Positions 41,226 to 52,029 are shown, counted from the first letter of the stretch. The stretch: DNA of 64,000 bases from Ichthyophis bannanicus (GCA_033557465.1 CM066033.1:591386438-591450437), one strand, 5' to 3'. Notes: a model not told the origin generated them from the letters alone. Numbers and translations: made by a program.

Positions 41226-43048
41226 CTATGGGGCCCATGTCCCTGCCCCTTGGCCTGCTGACCCTGCTGGGGAGGCCTGATAATGAGGGAAAGGTTTGTA
41301 GGCAGGCGCCTTCCTCGGGTAAAAGGTCTTTTTCCCCGAGCCCTTCTTCTTATGAGAAGGGGCAGAAGTTTTCCTAGACAATCTTGTCCTCGTCAGAGTC
41401 TCAGTCTCGAGCTCAGCGGCCTTTTCGGCAATGGGCTTGCCGAAGAGGTTTTCACTCCAGCATGGGACATCGACCAACTTGTCCTGCACCCATGGCTCGA
41501 GGTCCGATGACTGTAGCCATGCCTGGCATCGAGCAGCGATGCCAGCCGCCGCTACACGGGCCGAAGCCTCGAAGCCATCGTAGGCCGCCCGGGAGATGAA
41601 TTTAGAACATTTCCGGACCCCAGAGGACAAGGATTGGAACCTCTGCAAAGGTTCCCCGGAGAGACCAGCCGAAAACCCAGCTACCTCTTTAGCCAGGTCC
41701 CGCAAGTACATGCCCATGTACAGCTGGTAGGCTTGGACCCGGCAAGCAAGCATCGAGCCCTGGAAGCACTTTCTGCCGATGGCATCTAGGCTTCAGTCTT
41801 CCCTGCCGGGGGGCACCGCAGAGTGCATCTTCTGGCTCTTCAGACGATGCATGGCCGATTCCACAACCATAGAATGGTGTGGCAGCTGCGCCTTCTGAAA
41901 ACCAGGGCTCTTCCGGACTCGATACATGGAATCGATCCGCTTGCTCAAAACTGGCGCCGAGGCCGGTGCCTCCCACATTCGGAAGAGGAGCCGTTCCAGC
42001 ATCGGAGGAACCGGCACAGTAAAGGCCTCCCTCGGGGGAGAGTCATACTGGAGGGCATCGAGCTCTTCAGCTCGAGGCTCCTCCTTGGGGTCGGCAGGAA
42101 CATTCAAGGCCTTGGCCATGTCCTTAACAAACTCCGAGAACCGGGTATCCTCCGGAGGGGTTCGGACTGCAGCGAGTCTGAAGGGCCACACCGTGTCCGA
42201 AAAGTATCGGGGGACTCCTCGTCCTCCGTCTCCCATGCAGACTCATCCGAAGAAGAGTCGAGGGGCTCCGACTGCGCGGATTCCGGCAACACCCGCCCCG
42301 ACGCTGGGACCATCGGTGTCGACGCCCTCGGTCCCGAACGGGAGGTCGAGGGAGACCGTTACTGAGACCGGACTCGGGCCTTCATGGCTTCAAGAACCGG
42401 CTCTGTCTCCGGGGTCAACTTAGACGTCGACGTCCCGGTGGTCGGGGCAGATGCACCAGTCAGGCTGGCCATCAGCACCCACTGCTGATCCATGAAGGCA
42501 GACAGCCTGAGTCCAAGCTCAGGAGACTCAGCCGCCACCGACTCGGGCCCCGGCGGCACCGGGCCCGACGTCAGCTCCCTAGGAGGAGAGTCCTCGAGGA
42601 CAACAGGACTTACATGCTCGACAGACTCCAGCTCTACACGGGATACCTTAGTTGGCTTCTCCAGCTCCAAGGGCCCGGGGCGACGGTCAGGGGTCCGAGT
42701 TCTGGCCTTCGAGGAACCAGAAGCTTCCTCTGACGCCGCCCTCACGAGCTTTCTCTTTCTCTTATGCTGCCGACAGGGGGACCCCCTTTCAGAGGAACTC
42801 CGACGAAGTTCGGGGTCCGACTCCTGAGACCTCTGACGAGGTCCGGGCCCGTCCAGAGGCCGAGTCAGAGAAAATCCTCTCCTTCTGATGCTACCGGCTC
42901 CTGAGTGCCTTGGTGGACATTTTGCCACATGGGACACAGACCTTGGGATCATGTTCAGGGCCGAGGCAACGCAGGCAGCAGTCGTGTGTGTCGGTAAGAG
43001 ACATGAGTTTTTACAATGATCACACTTCTTAAAACCACTGGAGGCCAT
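41226..43048 (-). pseudogene. DIRS C gag
   Basis: Start at ATG 43048 (MASSGFKKCDHC), with a decayed Cys/His motif. Ser/Arg-rich SSERGSPCRQHKRKRKLVRA at about 42800-42740. WETEDEESPDTFRTRC at about 42235-42190. Capsid-like blocks FSEFVKDMAKALNVPADPKE (about 42140-42080), LFRMWEAPASAPVLSKRIDS, MHRLKSQKMHSAVPPGRED (about 41850-41795), then WLQSSDLEPWVQDKLVDVPC then WSENLFGKPIAEKAAELETE (about 41520-41400). The two main frames are long, with few lesions. Function presumed nucleocapsid-like. Confidence 0.8.
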
Positions 43049-43289
43049 AGGGGAAAAAAGGGCCCCCGCGAGGTCAAAGGACCGGCCCTCCAGGGAAAAG
43101 AAAAAAAAAAAGAGCGCGAACGCGTGCCACGAAGGGCAAAAAAAAACAAATCGGGTCGATACCGGCGTACCGAACCCGGGCGGGAAGGGGAACTGGCGTC
43201 GAACTGGACAAAAAGAGGCGCAGAAAAAAATCCAAATATTTCCGGGTGACAAGAACAGACGTCCGCTGGGCTCCACGGAAAAAGAAAGA

Positions 43290-43448
43290 CTGAGGAAGAT
43301 GGCACCTTTGGGCGAGAAGGGGACCGCGCATGCGTGGGTGTATTCCCAAAGGCTTTCTTAGAAAGCTGGGGAAATGCTCCGCATGGGGGCTCCATCGACA
43401 TCGATGTCACCCATATGTGAGGACTGACTTCCTGCTTGGTCTTGAGAA
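43290..43448 (-). repeat. 5' inverted terminal repeat of DIRS C
   Basis: GAGGAAGATGGCACCTTTGG through TCACCCATATGTGAGGACTG to CTTCCTGCTTGGTCTTGAGA. It is the inverse of 35190-35340. Confidence 0.82.
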
Positions 43449-43640
43449 ATTTGGTATATAAATTAAACTGGTAGGGGGAAAGTATGCAGTCTTGTCATAT
43501 AGCTTTGCTGATTTTAAACCATTCTGTTTTTCCTTGCTCCGTTCAAACTGTTGTTTCTTGATCAACGCAAGAGAACTATCAGATGTTCTGATAGACCCAT
43601 GCTTTTAATCTAGCATTTTTCTTGGAATAATTCATTCAAG
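43449..43640 (-). mobile_element. RTE/BovB-like LINE, upstream segment
   Basis: The minus strand reads KTEWFKISKA then a stop then QDCILSPYQFNLYTKF, corresponding to the G-x-RQGCILSPYLFNLY block of RTE reverse transcriptase. It ends about 43640, where I lose similarity. The LINE continues at 35159 after removal of DIRS C. Confidence 0.8.
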
Positions 43641-43659
43641 CATGAAAACCCCCATTTAT

Positions 43660-44585
43660 TTGTTTTTATATACCGTTTTGTCTTAGAAATCAGAGCGGTT
43701 TACATAGAACTTTAGAACTCCTGCTCGATGCAGGTTACATGGAACAAGCAACGCTTACAACAATTGTGATTAACAATAACAATAAATAATGTAACTATTT
43801 ACAGGTACTTGTATTCTTATTACTTTACAAGGGAGTCAGTAGTAACAGTGCGAAAAGTGAGAGTCGTTATAATGTAATATGAAATTTACTGCTCACATTT
43901 ATAGTAGTCGGTGAAGATGAATGTCTTGAGGTGTTTTCTGAATTGGGTGAGATCTTCGGTCTCTCTTAGGGTATTGGGTATGTTATTCCATAGGGCAGGT
44001 GCATAAAAGGAGAAAGCTCTGTTGGTGATTGATTGATTTGCTTTTCTTGCATTTTTTGGGATGGATAGGATGTTTTTCAGGTTCTCTCCTGTTGTCCTAG
44101 TGCATGCTGTATGTTTATCAGTGTGCCTAGGTAGGTTGGTGCAATGTTGTGTATTATTTTATAAATGTTTGTAAGGGCTTTGCATTTGATTCTTTGGAGA
44201 ATCGGGAGCCAGTGGAGGTGGAACAGAATTGGTGTTATATGGTCGGATCTTTTGGCATGCATAATTGTGCGTGCAACAGTATTTTGAGCAAGTTGTAATG
44301 GTTTTATTGTTTACTTGGGGAGTCTGTGAAGTATGCTGTTGCTGTAGTCAAAGTGTGGGCAAATCAGCGCTTGAGCTACAGTGCAGAAGTTGGAGTGGGA
44401 GAGCAGTGGTCCCAGGTTCTGTACCATTTTGGTTTTATGGTAAATTCCGCGTGTGGTCATTTGGATGTGTCTGGACTAGTCAAGCTGATGATCTAAGTAG
44501 ATTACAAGGTATTTTATTTCTTTTTATTATTTCGAGTGTTGCATTGTTTACATGGAGTGCGCAGGGTCGAATGCTTTGTTTCTAG
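43660..44585 (-). mobile_element. L2-like LINE 3' end
   Basis: Minus-strand frames include RSDHITPILFHLHWLPILQR (about 44250-44190) and, nearer the 3' end, ALWNNIPNTLRETEDLTQFR then KHLKTFIF (about 44000-43920). Both are hallmarks of the L2-type ORF2 C-terminus. The 3' tail (AACCGCTCTGATTTCTAAGA, then AACGGTATATAAAAAC) is at 43660-43710. 5'-truncated with several stops. Confidence 0.78.
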
Positions 44586-44924
44586 TAATCACTCCACTGC
44601 CTGAGACTTACCTCCTCCCTGCCCCAGAGCAATGGGAGCCCAATCCCATCAATGTGGGCACCTCTATTAGCTCTATTTGGGAGAAAATTAAGTGCTTTAG
44701 TGTATACGCTTTTTAAATCACGACTTTAATCTTCCTGCATTGATCAGGACAAATTGTAAACCCCAAAATTTAAGAACTATCAGCTGCTGAGTATACTATT
44801 TTCTACCAGCTACACCAATATAGAGTTCACAAGAGTGGTAGCGACAGGATCCCACTGCTGTGGAGCACAGGAGAGCATGAAGAATGGACTGCAGAAGGAA
44901 GGGGTGACTTTAGGAAAGAGAAAA

Positions 44925-45037
44925 CTTAAGGGAATGTTTACTAATCGGCAGTAGCAGCTTCCGTGCAATATCAATGGGGCCCCGGCTCCGATATCGCACA
45001 GAAGCCGCTACCGATGATTAGTAAATATACCCCTTAG
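44925..45037. repeat. 113-bp imperfect palindrome (MITE candidate)
   Basis: Left arm CTTAAGGGAATGTTTACTAA then TCGGCAGTAGCAGCTTCCGT then GCAATATC is complementary, with about six mismatches or gaps, to the right arm ending GATTAGTAAATATACCCCTT. The centre is ATGGGGCCCCGGCTC. Class unassigned; no clear target duplication. Confidence 0.75.
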
Positions 45038-45539
45038 AGAAATGGGTTCAAGACAAAAGTGATATTTGGTGGCTAATGTGCTGTTTTTATCTCATGTGCC
45101 ATCTATCAGCAGAAAAATAGCACTCTTCCTATGACAGAAAAAGCTTGCATAAAAAAAAAAAAAAAAAAGACACCATGAACTCTGTACTCTGCCCATCAGC
45201 ACTAAATATTGCTAGTCATATATGATCAGATTGCTTTAAGATTTAACCAAATTCAGTCCCATCAAGGTTAAAACAATCTAACACAGCATTTTTGTCTCTT
45301 GATAGTGGTGGGCAGCAGATATCATTGACTTATGTAAAACAGCCTGTGAAAGATTATTCTAATCTCTTTCTGAAGCAAATTATACTATTTGCTTCTGCAC
45401 GTTCTATGGCAATACATTCCCTAAGTTAACAATATGCTGGATAAAGCAGTACTTCCCTTTATTACTTCTGAATCAGCTGTCCAATATTCCTATTGGATGT
45501 CAAAAATTGTGGCATTGCGAGACCTAGTGAATAATAAGT

Positions 45540-45655
45540 TACATTTATTTTCTCCAAATCTTTCATAAGTTATATAAAATTATATTTTATCTTTGCACCC
45601 CATGGTCTCTTTCCAATTAGAAGAAATCTAGTTTTCTCAGTTTCTCCCCCTAAGG
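45540..45655 (+). repeat. Dispersed repeat, copy 2 (partner 25875-25990)
   Basis: ACATTTATTTTCTCCAAATC then TTTCATAAGTTATATAAAAT then CACCCCATGGTCTCTTT, same orientation as copy 1. Unknown family. Confidence 0.6.
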
Positions 45656-46183
45656 AAGTTGATCCATAGCCACAGCTATCTCTCAGGCCCTTCACTGTAA
45701 TTGTTCTAGATATAGTATGATCTTCCTGGATATGGGGTGACCAGAACTGTATACAGTATTTGGAATTTGGCATACTATGGATTTGTACAATTATATTACA
45801 AAGTTTTCTGTTTTGTTGGTAAATCCTTTCTTAATAATTCATCATATTCTAATGTCTCTGATAAATAAAATAAAGATATTCAGAAAGTTTACATGCCGCA
45901 TTCCTAATGACCATCCGAGGCAGTTTACAATATTATGCAAGTGCAATATTGGTGCTGCCACTTTGGTAATGCTTTGCCTTTCTTAGCCTTTTGGCTCAAC
46001 CTTTTTTTGTGAGAAATTTCACGTTTTAGGATTGTGATGTGCCATACAACAATGGCACAGCACAAAACATGCAAAGTTAAGTGACAGATTGACCAGTTTT
46101 GAATAAATTCTGTTTTTGCTGCCAGTCCACCCAACTAAGGAAAATATAAAGTAATTTAAGAGCACTCCACTGAGAAACTTTAC

Positions 46184-46272
46184 CTTCTTGAGCTCCCAGA
46201 GGCTTGTATTGTCAGCACCACAAAATAAAGGATTTCTGTTCCAAGGGTCATAAACACAGACATTCTTTCCAC
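46184..46272 (-). CDS. CEBPZ: CEBPZ exon (89 bp), phase 1 entry, phase 0 exit
   Basis: The minus strand has acceptor TTGTTATTGCTTCAG| and donor AAG|GTAAAG. After two bases that complete a split Gly codon, 29 codons read GKNVCVYDPWNRNPLFCGAD then NTSLWELKK. From family knowledge, YDP-x-x-RNPLFCGAENTSLWELKK is a conserved CEBPZ signature immediately preceding the HFHPSVALFAKTILQ segment found in the exon at 22831-22884. The 23.3 kb between them is therefore one intron. The upstream exon, expected to the right, was not recognised within the remaining 17.7 kb. CEBPZ is a nucleolar ribosome-biogenesis factor; this part belongs to the conserved CBF/Mak21 domain. Confidence 0.87.
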
Positions 46273-46709
46273 CTGAAGCAATAACAATAGGTTAATCGTT
46301 CCTTAAACCAATCTGTGTGCACATATCATGCAACCTACTGATAACTGATTGAACAAGAAAAAAAAAAGGTTAGCTGAACACAGACAATTGAATGGCCTTG
46401 AATTTACCATACACTGTAAGAACTAGCCACCAATATGTCTTGAATGAGGGGGACAGAGAACTGATAACTAGCCATATAAATCACAAGAACACATGGACAA
46501 ATATAAGCAGAGACTCTGGACTGAGTCCGAGGACAGAACTAGAAGTCATGTCTTCTATGGCCATGAAAAGGGGTTGCAGGAATAGTGAAGTACTCCCAGC
46601 ATCTCAAAAGCTAATTAGCCCTATGCTGGGAACTCAGATGTTTCCTTTGCACTGAACATAGAGGTATCCTGCTTTGAAACCCGAATACTTGACCTACCTA
46701 AAAATATAT

Positions 46710-46990
46710 GACCTAGAGGAGCTTCTTTTCAAGCAAGGCAATTCCATGACTTGCTACAAGTTCTCTGCCTGAATGTGCTTTAAAAAGGGGTCTATTTTTG
46801 TTAGATAACAGTTTTTTGCTACTTAAGGTTACTGATTTTTTTGTAGCTGTTTGCCGAAGAGGCGCTTATGTTTTAGGCGAGGCTTTTTGTTTTTGCTGCT
46901 GGTTTTTTTTCCTTCCTTCTAGCCTTAAAGTTCAAAGAGGAAGGAAGGTAGCCAATACTTACTGAAGCCACTGCACTGCTGGAGGTATGA
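46710..46990 (+). repeat. Direct repeat unit 1 (partner 47060-47325)
   Basis: GGAGCTTCTTTTCAAGCAAG ... TACAAGTTCTCTGCCTGAAT ... TTAGATAACAGTTTTTTGCT ... CTTCTAGCCTTAAAGTTCA ... GCCACTGCACTGCTGG. The same landmarks recur in the same order in unit 2. Family not identified. Confidence 0.8.
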
Positions 46991-47059
46991 ATAGTCTTAA
47001 TTAACTTGCCTAACAGTCAGGTTATTGAGAGTTGTATAAAAATCGATATTATCTTGCAG

Positions 47060-47325
47060 CACTGCCATTCCTGAAGGGGCTTCTTTTCAAACAAGGTAAT
47101 TCTGTGTCTTTTGTTACAAGTTCTCTGTCTAAATGTTCTTTAAAAAGAAGGCTATTTTTATTAGATAACATTTTTTACAGCCATTTACAACAGTGGAGTT
47201 TTCTGTTTAAGGCAAGGCTTTTTGTTTTAGCTGCTGTTTTTCTCTTTCCTTTCCTCTAGCCTTAAAGCTCAGAGGAGGAAAGATAGCAAATATTCTTTGA
47301 AGTCACTGCACTGCTGAAGTGTTAG
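47060..47325 (+). repeat. Direct repeat unit 2 (partner 46710-46990)
   Basis: GGGGCTTCTTTTCAAACAAG ... TACAAGTTCTCTGTCTAAAT ... TTAGATAACATTTTTTACAG ... CCTCTAGCCTTAAAGCTCA ... GTCACTGCACTGCTG. Roughly 75-80 percent similar to unit 1 by eye. Confidence 0.8.
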
Positions 47326-47419
47326 ATCCCTTCCTTCCCACCCCAGTGCTGAATCTTGCTCTATAGATTATATCCCCAAATTAAAGGGCTAAATTAGTTT
47401 TCTTTTTAGATAGGCAGAT

Positions 47420-47815
47420 TAAGGCAGGACTCGACAAATCCCAGGTTCCAGGTCGACATGACGACCAGAAATTTGCATCTGGCGACTAGGATTTTCAACT
47501 CGCCTTCCCACCCCTTTTTGAGAAAAAAAAAAAAAAAAGAGAGAGATCTCCGTTAGCAGACTCCTTCTAGCTGCCTGTGGGGATCTGATCTCCTGTGGGC
47601 AGAAGAGGTGGGGAAGACGAGAGGCTTCCCACAGGGATCCCATCCCCCGCAGGCATAAGAGGAGAAAAGAGCTGTCATCGCAGCAAAAACCCTGCTGTCT
47701 GCCTATGAGAGATCAGATCCCCACAGGCAGAACAGAGGAGGGCCACGATTGCCGGCTTACAATGCAGCAGTCTGCCCGCGGGGATCCAATCTCCCGTGGG
47801 CAGAAGAGGACAATC
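47420..47815. repeat. Degenerate tandem repeats around GGGATC...GGCAGAAGAGG
   Basis: Four imperfect copies of a block like CTGCCTGTGGGGATCTGATC then TCCTGTGGGCAGAAGAGG begin near 47573, 47630, 47697 and 47770, spaced about 57-73 bp. They are preceded by a segment with ACTCGACAAATCCCAGG and an A-run (47521-47538). No ORF of note. Confidence 0.55.
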
Positions 47816-48074
47816 CATCCATGGACCTTGCAAAAACAATGAAAAAACAAAACAAAACCAGAGGAATGCAAAAATTTAAAGTGGCAGTATCTTACAAAAA
47901 AAAAAGAATAAAAAAGGAAGGAGGATGGAGGACAGGGATAGGGGTGCTAGTGAGGGAGAAAGGATGAGAACCTGGAAGGATAAGAGAGAGAGTGGGGATG
48001 GCTTGAATGGGGGATGGAAAGAGTGCAAGGTGTTTGCGGACTAAAGGAGACAATCTGTATAGCCAAAAAGGTGT

Positions 48075-48310
48075 ATTCTCCCCCGCAGAACACACACACA
48101 AGCACCCCACCTTCATACTACATGCGTGCACACATACACACCCCCCACCCCCACATGACCAACACACACACACATTTGCATTCACATAGGCATCTCACCT
48201 CTGCACCACACAAACACAAACACATACATATATACACCTCTGCACCAGACACATATATAGGTTCCCCAGCTCTGCAGCGCACACACACACACACACACAC
48301 ACAATCACTG
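48075..48310. repeat. CA-rich microsatellite region
   Basis: ACACACACA clusters, including an uninterrupted (CA)n at about 48280-48302 and C-rich CACCCCC patches. Long frames on both strands here are composition artefacts. Confidence 0.9.
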
Positions 48311-48726
48311 CAGCCCTTCATCCCACTCACACAAAGGCACCCACTGCCACATCCCCAGTGCACAGACAGGCAAACCACCATTGCACCACACACACGACAC
48401 TTGCTATCTATATATTTCTGTCTAAAAATCCTGCTACCATAACGAGACACATTTTATCACCTCCTTTCAAACTCTTACATCCTCCCCAGACATGTATGAG
48501 TTTGCAAATGAAGGAACATCAGTGGAGAATGGAGGCAATGGGAGTGGGGGTACGAAGAGGCCACAGCCACTGGGCTCCTAAGATTTTGGTCTGGCTCTTA
48601 TTTCCCAACAAAATTTGTTAAGGAGCTAAAGATAGAGGCCAAATTTAGGTTCTCTGTGTAAATAATTCAATATAGTATATTTCATGGGTCTTTCATTGGT
48701 GATATCTTAATAAATTGAGATAAAAC
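48311..48726. other. No gene recognised
   Basis: Sequence between the CA-rich region and DIRS E1. I see no supportable feature. Confidence 0.5.
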
Positions 48727-48991
48727 AGTTACTCACCTGTAACAGGTGATCTCCGGGAACAGCAGGAATTTAGTCTTCACATATGGGTGACATTGGTATC
48801 AAATGGAGCCCACGCGGGAATGCTCCCCAGCGTCCAATAGGTATGCCTTTGGGAGCACTCCACTGCGCCTGTGCAACTGCCTTCCCACTCTCCCAACTTC
48901 TTCTCTTCAGTTGAGTTTGTAGCTGAGAAAAAAAAAAAAGAAGAGTAAACAACCACCCTACAACTGCAGAGGAGGAGAGTGGGTTGTGAAG

Positions 48992-49085
48992 ACTAAATTC
49001 CTGCTGTTCCCAGAGATCACCTGTTACAGGTGAGTAACTACGCTATCCCCAGGAACAAGCAGGAATCTAGTCTTCACATATGGGA
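48992..49085. repeat. Internal complementary region of DIRS E1
   Basis: TTCCCAGAGATCACCTGTTA then CAGGTGAGTAACTA complements the left terminus (48727-48770). AGGAACAAGCAGGAATCTAG then TCTTCACATATGGG complements the right terminus near 54230-54270. Confidence 0.82.
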
Positions 49086-49204
49086 CTCCCTAGCTCCCAT
49101 ATCTGAGAGGCAAAGGAACAAGGTCAAAAAGAAGTATTTGGACAAGATTCATGGACCTCCATCACGGTGATCTGGTAACAAGAGTTTTGGGCAGGGGGAA
49201 GAGT

Positions 49205-50215
49205 TGTAGCTATGTGCCAGATAGATGTTGGAGGACCGCCTGATCGAAGGCTGCATCCCAGTGAGAGTCCATGTCCAAACAATAATGGGCAGCAAAGGTA
49301 TGTATGGAAGACCAGGTAGCTGCCCTACAGATTTCATCAAATAGTGACGAAGTGTAGTTGGCAACAGAAGTTGCCATGGCTCTGACATTGTGAGCAGTGA
49401 CATGGCCTGTAAGGGTAAGGCCTGCTTAGTCATAAGCCAAGGAGATACAGTCTGCTATCCATCTGGAGAGTGTTTGTTTCAATACAGGAAGACCCAAGCG
49501 ATTGGGGTCAAAGGAAACTAAACTGAGGATTTGCGGAGATCCTGGGTCCTTTGGAGAAAGACGGCTATGGCCCATTTACAATCAAGGGGTGAAAAGTTGC
49601 TTCTGCACGAGAAGCATGTGGTCTTAGGAAGAAGACTGGAAGGATCACGGATTGATTGATATGAAAAGGTGAGACCACTTTAGGTAGGAAGTGGGGGTGT
49701 GTCTGTACGATGACCTTATCGTGATGGAACCTGGTATATGGTGGATGCGCCACCAAGGCCTGGAGTTCACTGATGTGCCTGGCTGAGGTCATGACAATGA
49801 GGAATATGACTTTCGAAAGACAAATATCATAGGCAAATGGTAGCCAATGGTTCAAATGGTGATTTGAGAAGCTGTGCTAAGACAACACTAAGATCCCAAG
49901 CCATCAGAGGAGGTTTGAGGGATAGCTTGGAGAGGAGGAGACCTCATGAAGCGTGCCACTAGTGGATGCAAGGAGATGGGCTGACTATCAACTGGCTTGT
50001 GAAAAGCTACGATGGCACCAAAATGAACTCACACTAAATTGGTTTTGAGTCCTGAGGAGGACAGATGAAGCATATATTGAAGAAGCAAAGCTATTGGTAC
50101 ACAAAGGGATTGAGGTTTCTGTCTGAGCACCATGACGCAATCTGTGCCACTTGAATGAAGAGTATGTTCGTCTGGTGGAGGGTTTCCTAGAAGCTAGGAG
50201 AATATCCTTCACTGC
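49205..50215 (-). pseudogene. DIRS E1 tyrosine recombinase
   Basis: N-terminal LASRKPSTRRTYSSFKWHRL (about 50200-50140). Middle MTSARHISELQALVAHPPYT then PHFLPKVVSPFHI (49800-49660), in which the catalytic Arg position of SARRxSEL reads H in one place (SARHISEL) while the preceding Arg is kept. The C-terminal region (49433-49210) is frameshifted: AC-x-VRAMATSVAN-type and FAAHYCLDMD-type blocks can be read by eye in the third frame. Multiple lesions. Confidence 0.75.
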
Positions 50216-51830
50216 TTGGGGAAGGTCAAGATGCCGTGGCATCATCCCTTCAGCAGCCATGCTGTCAGGTGGAGAGATCGTAGATTGGGATGCAGGTCTG
50301 TTCCATTGTCCTGGGACAGAAGGCCAGGTTGGCAACCCAAGCGCACTGGTTGAGTCTGTGCTAGTCGAAGGACTAGGGGAAACCATGACTGACGAGGCCA
50401 AGAAGGGGCTATGAGAATCATCTTGCCTGTGTCTGTTTGCAGTTTGAAGAGGGTCTTTGGGATCAGGGGTGTGGGAGGGAAGGCATATATAGCAGACCCT
50501 GACCCCAATGAAGGAGGAAAGCATCTGGTGCCTGGCTGAGTTTGGAAGGTACCCACGAACAGAAGCACGGGAGCTGTCTGTTGTGAAGGGTGGCAAAGAG
50601 ATCGATGGACAGGGTTCTCCATCTCTGGAAGATCTGTGCCACGACATGTGGATCGAGGGTCCACTTGTGTGGATGGAGTATCAGATTCAGTTTGTCTGCC
50701 AGGTAACTGAGGTCTCCCGAGAGATTCCCACCGCATTCACCTCTGAGCGGTGTGATTGTGAGTTTCCAAAGACGACAGGCCTCCTCACAGAGGGAAAGAG
50801 AGCTTGTCCCTCCCTGCTTGTTCACATAGAACATTGCCACCTGGTTGTCTGTTCTGATCAGCACCTGTGAGGAGCTCGAGTCCAGATGGCTCCCCACCCA
50901 AGTTGGATGCATCCGTGGTGAGGGTGTGTTGTGGCTGAGGCATCTGAAAAGGTGACCCTACGAGGAGATTTGCTGGGGTGCACCACCAGAGGAGGGACTG
51001 GGCCAGGGGGTGGGTCAGTTGGATCAGATCCCTAAGTGTCCTGTGGCCTGAGTCCACTGGGAGGATTAATGTCCACTGTGCTAAGTGCATATGCAGTCTT
51101 GCATATGGAACCATATGCACTGTAGATGCCATGTGGTCCATGAGATCATTTGTTGCCGCATGTGGGTGGCTAGGCCCACAAGGTGGTTCATTTGGTCTTC
51201 TGGAAGGAAGGCATGGTTTGCTGGGTGTCTAGCATCACACCTATGAACTCCAGCCTTTGTGTTGGCGTGAGATAGGATTTTGTGAAATTTACAACGAATC
51301 CCAGGTGTTGCAAAACTGCGAGGGTTTGCTGAGGTGAAGTGTAGAGTGCTCCTGGAGAGAGTGTCTTTATCAGCCAATCATCCAAGTAGGGGAAGACAAA
51401 AATTCCCATATTGCAAAGATAAGCATCTACCACTGCCATGCACTTTGTGAAGACCAATGGAGCAGATGCAAGTCTGAAGGGGAGAACCCTGCATTGGTAA
51501 TAGGTTCCTTGAAATATAAACCAGAGATACTGTCTGTACTCTGGATGTATAAGGATATGGGTATAGGCCTCCTTGAGGTCCAAAGCCAATCTTGTTCCTG
51601 CAGACCTGGTAGGAGAGCTCCTAGAGAAATCCTTTTGAACTTCTCTCCTACCAGGAACTTGTTGAGGTCCCTGAGGTCGAGTATGGGTCTGTATATTCCA
51701 GACTTCTTGGAGATGTGGAAGTAAGGAAAGTAGAACCCCTTGAGAAGTTGGTCTGGTGGGACCGCCTCTATGGCCCCTTGAGAAAGCAGTGTGGTCACCT
51801 CCTGCTGTAGCAGGGCCCTTAGAGGAGGCT
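50216..51830 (-). pseudogene. DIRS E1 reverse transcriptase and RNase H
   Basis: RT: RPILDLRDLNKFLVGEKFKR (about 51710-51640), DLKEAYTHILIHPEYRQYL (about 51580-51520, catalytic Asp), YYQCRVLPFRLASAPLVFTK, then FPYLDDWLIK (about 51395-51365) with an intact YLDD. RNase H: TTDASNLGG (about 50920) and VLIRTDNQVAMFYVNKQGGT (about 50870-50810). The linker with LIAPSWPRQSWFPLVLRLA at about 50440-50380 matches the APRWPRQPWF block of B and C. Frames change several times. Confidence 0.8.
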
Positions 51831-52029
51831 GAGTAGGGTATTCCCCTCTGTGATGAGTAAGGGGATATTGTTGGAAGTTTAACTGATAGCCTCCTCCCTG
51901 GATGATTTGGAGGGTCCACTGTTCTGTGGTGATGAAGTGCCAACGGTGTGCATAATGGCAGTTGGCCTGCTATATGGGGAGGACTGGGAGTCTGCAGGAG
52001 CAAGGTGGCAATGGTCTCCAGAAAAAGAG

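Larger units (their letters stand above)
35160..43448 (-). mobile_element. DIRS-like retrotransposon copy C, containing a hAT element
   Basis: 8.29 kb including a 2.55 kb hAT insertion (37099-39648, plus 8-bp duplication), so about 5.73 kb without it, the same as copy B. Left terminal repeat from AGTTACTCACCTGTAACAGG (35160), internal complementary region about 35430-35527, recombinase 35663-36665, RNase H split by the hAT, RT about 40140-41000, gag about 41226-43048, 5' terminal repeat 43290-43448. It lies in the RTE-like LINE just upstream of copy B's site. Confidence 0.92.
44586..46183. other. Intron sequence with short repeats
   Basis: Contains the palindromic element at 44925-45037, an A-run at 45150-45168, a dispersed repeat at 45540-45655, and a probable LINE 3' tail on the minus strand at about 45858-45945 (ATTGTAAACTGCCTCGGATG, then an A/T-rich end). 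No gene recognised other than the exon that follows. Confidence 0.45.

Noticed and set aside
48014..48450. Long frames rich in His/Thr/Cys on both strands
   Set aside because: They are translations of a CA-rich microsatellite.
46300..48700. Search for the preceding CEBPZ exon to the right of 46272
   Set aside because: Several CTTAC/CTCAC sites exist on the plus strand, but none is followed by an open, conserved segment with an acceptor. No exon could be supported.
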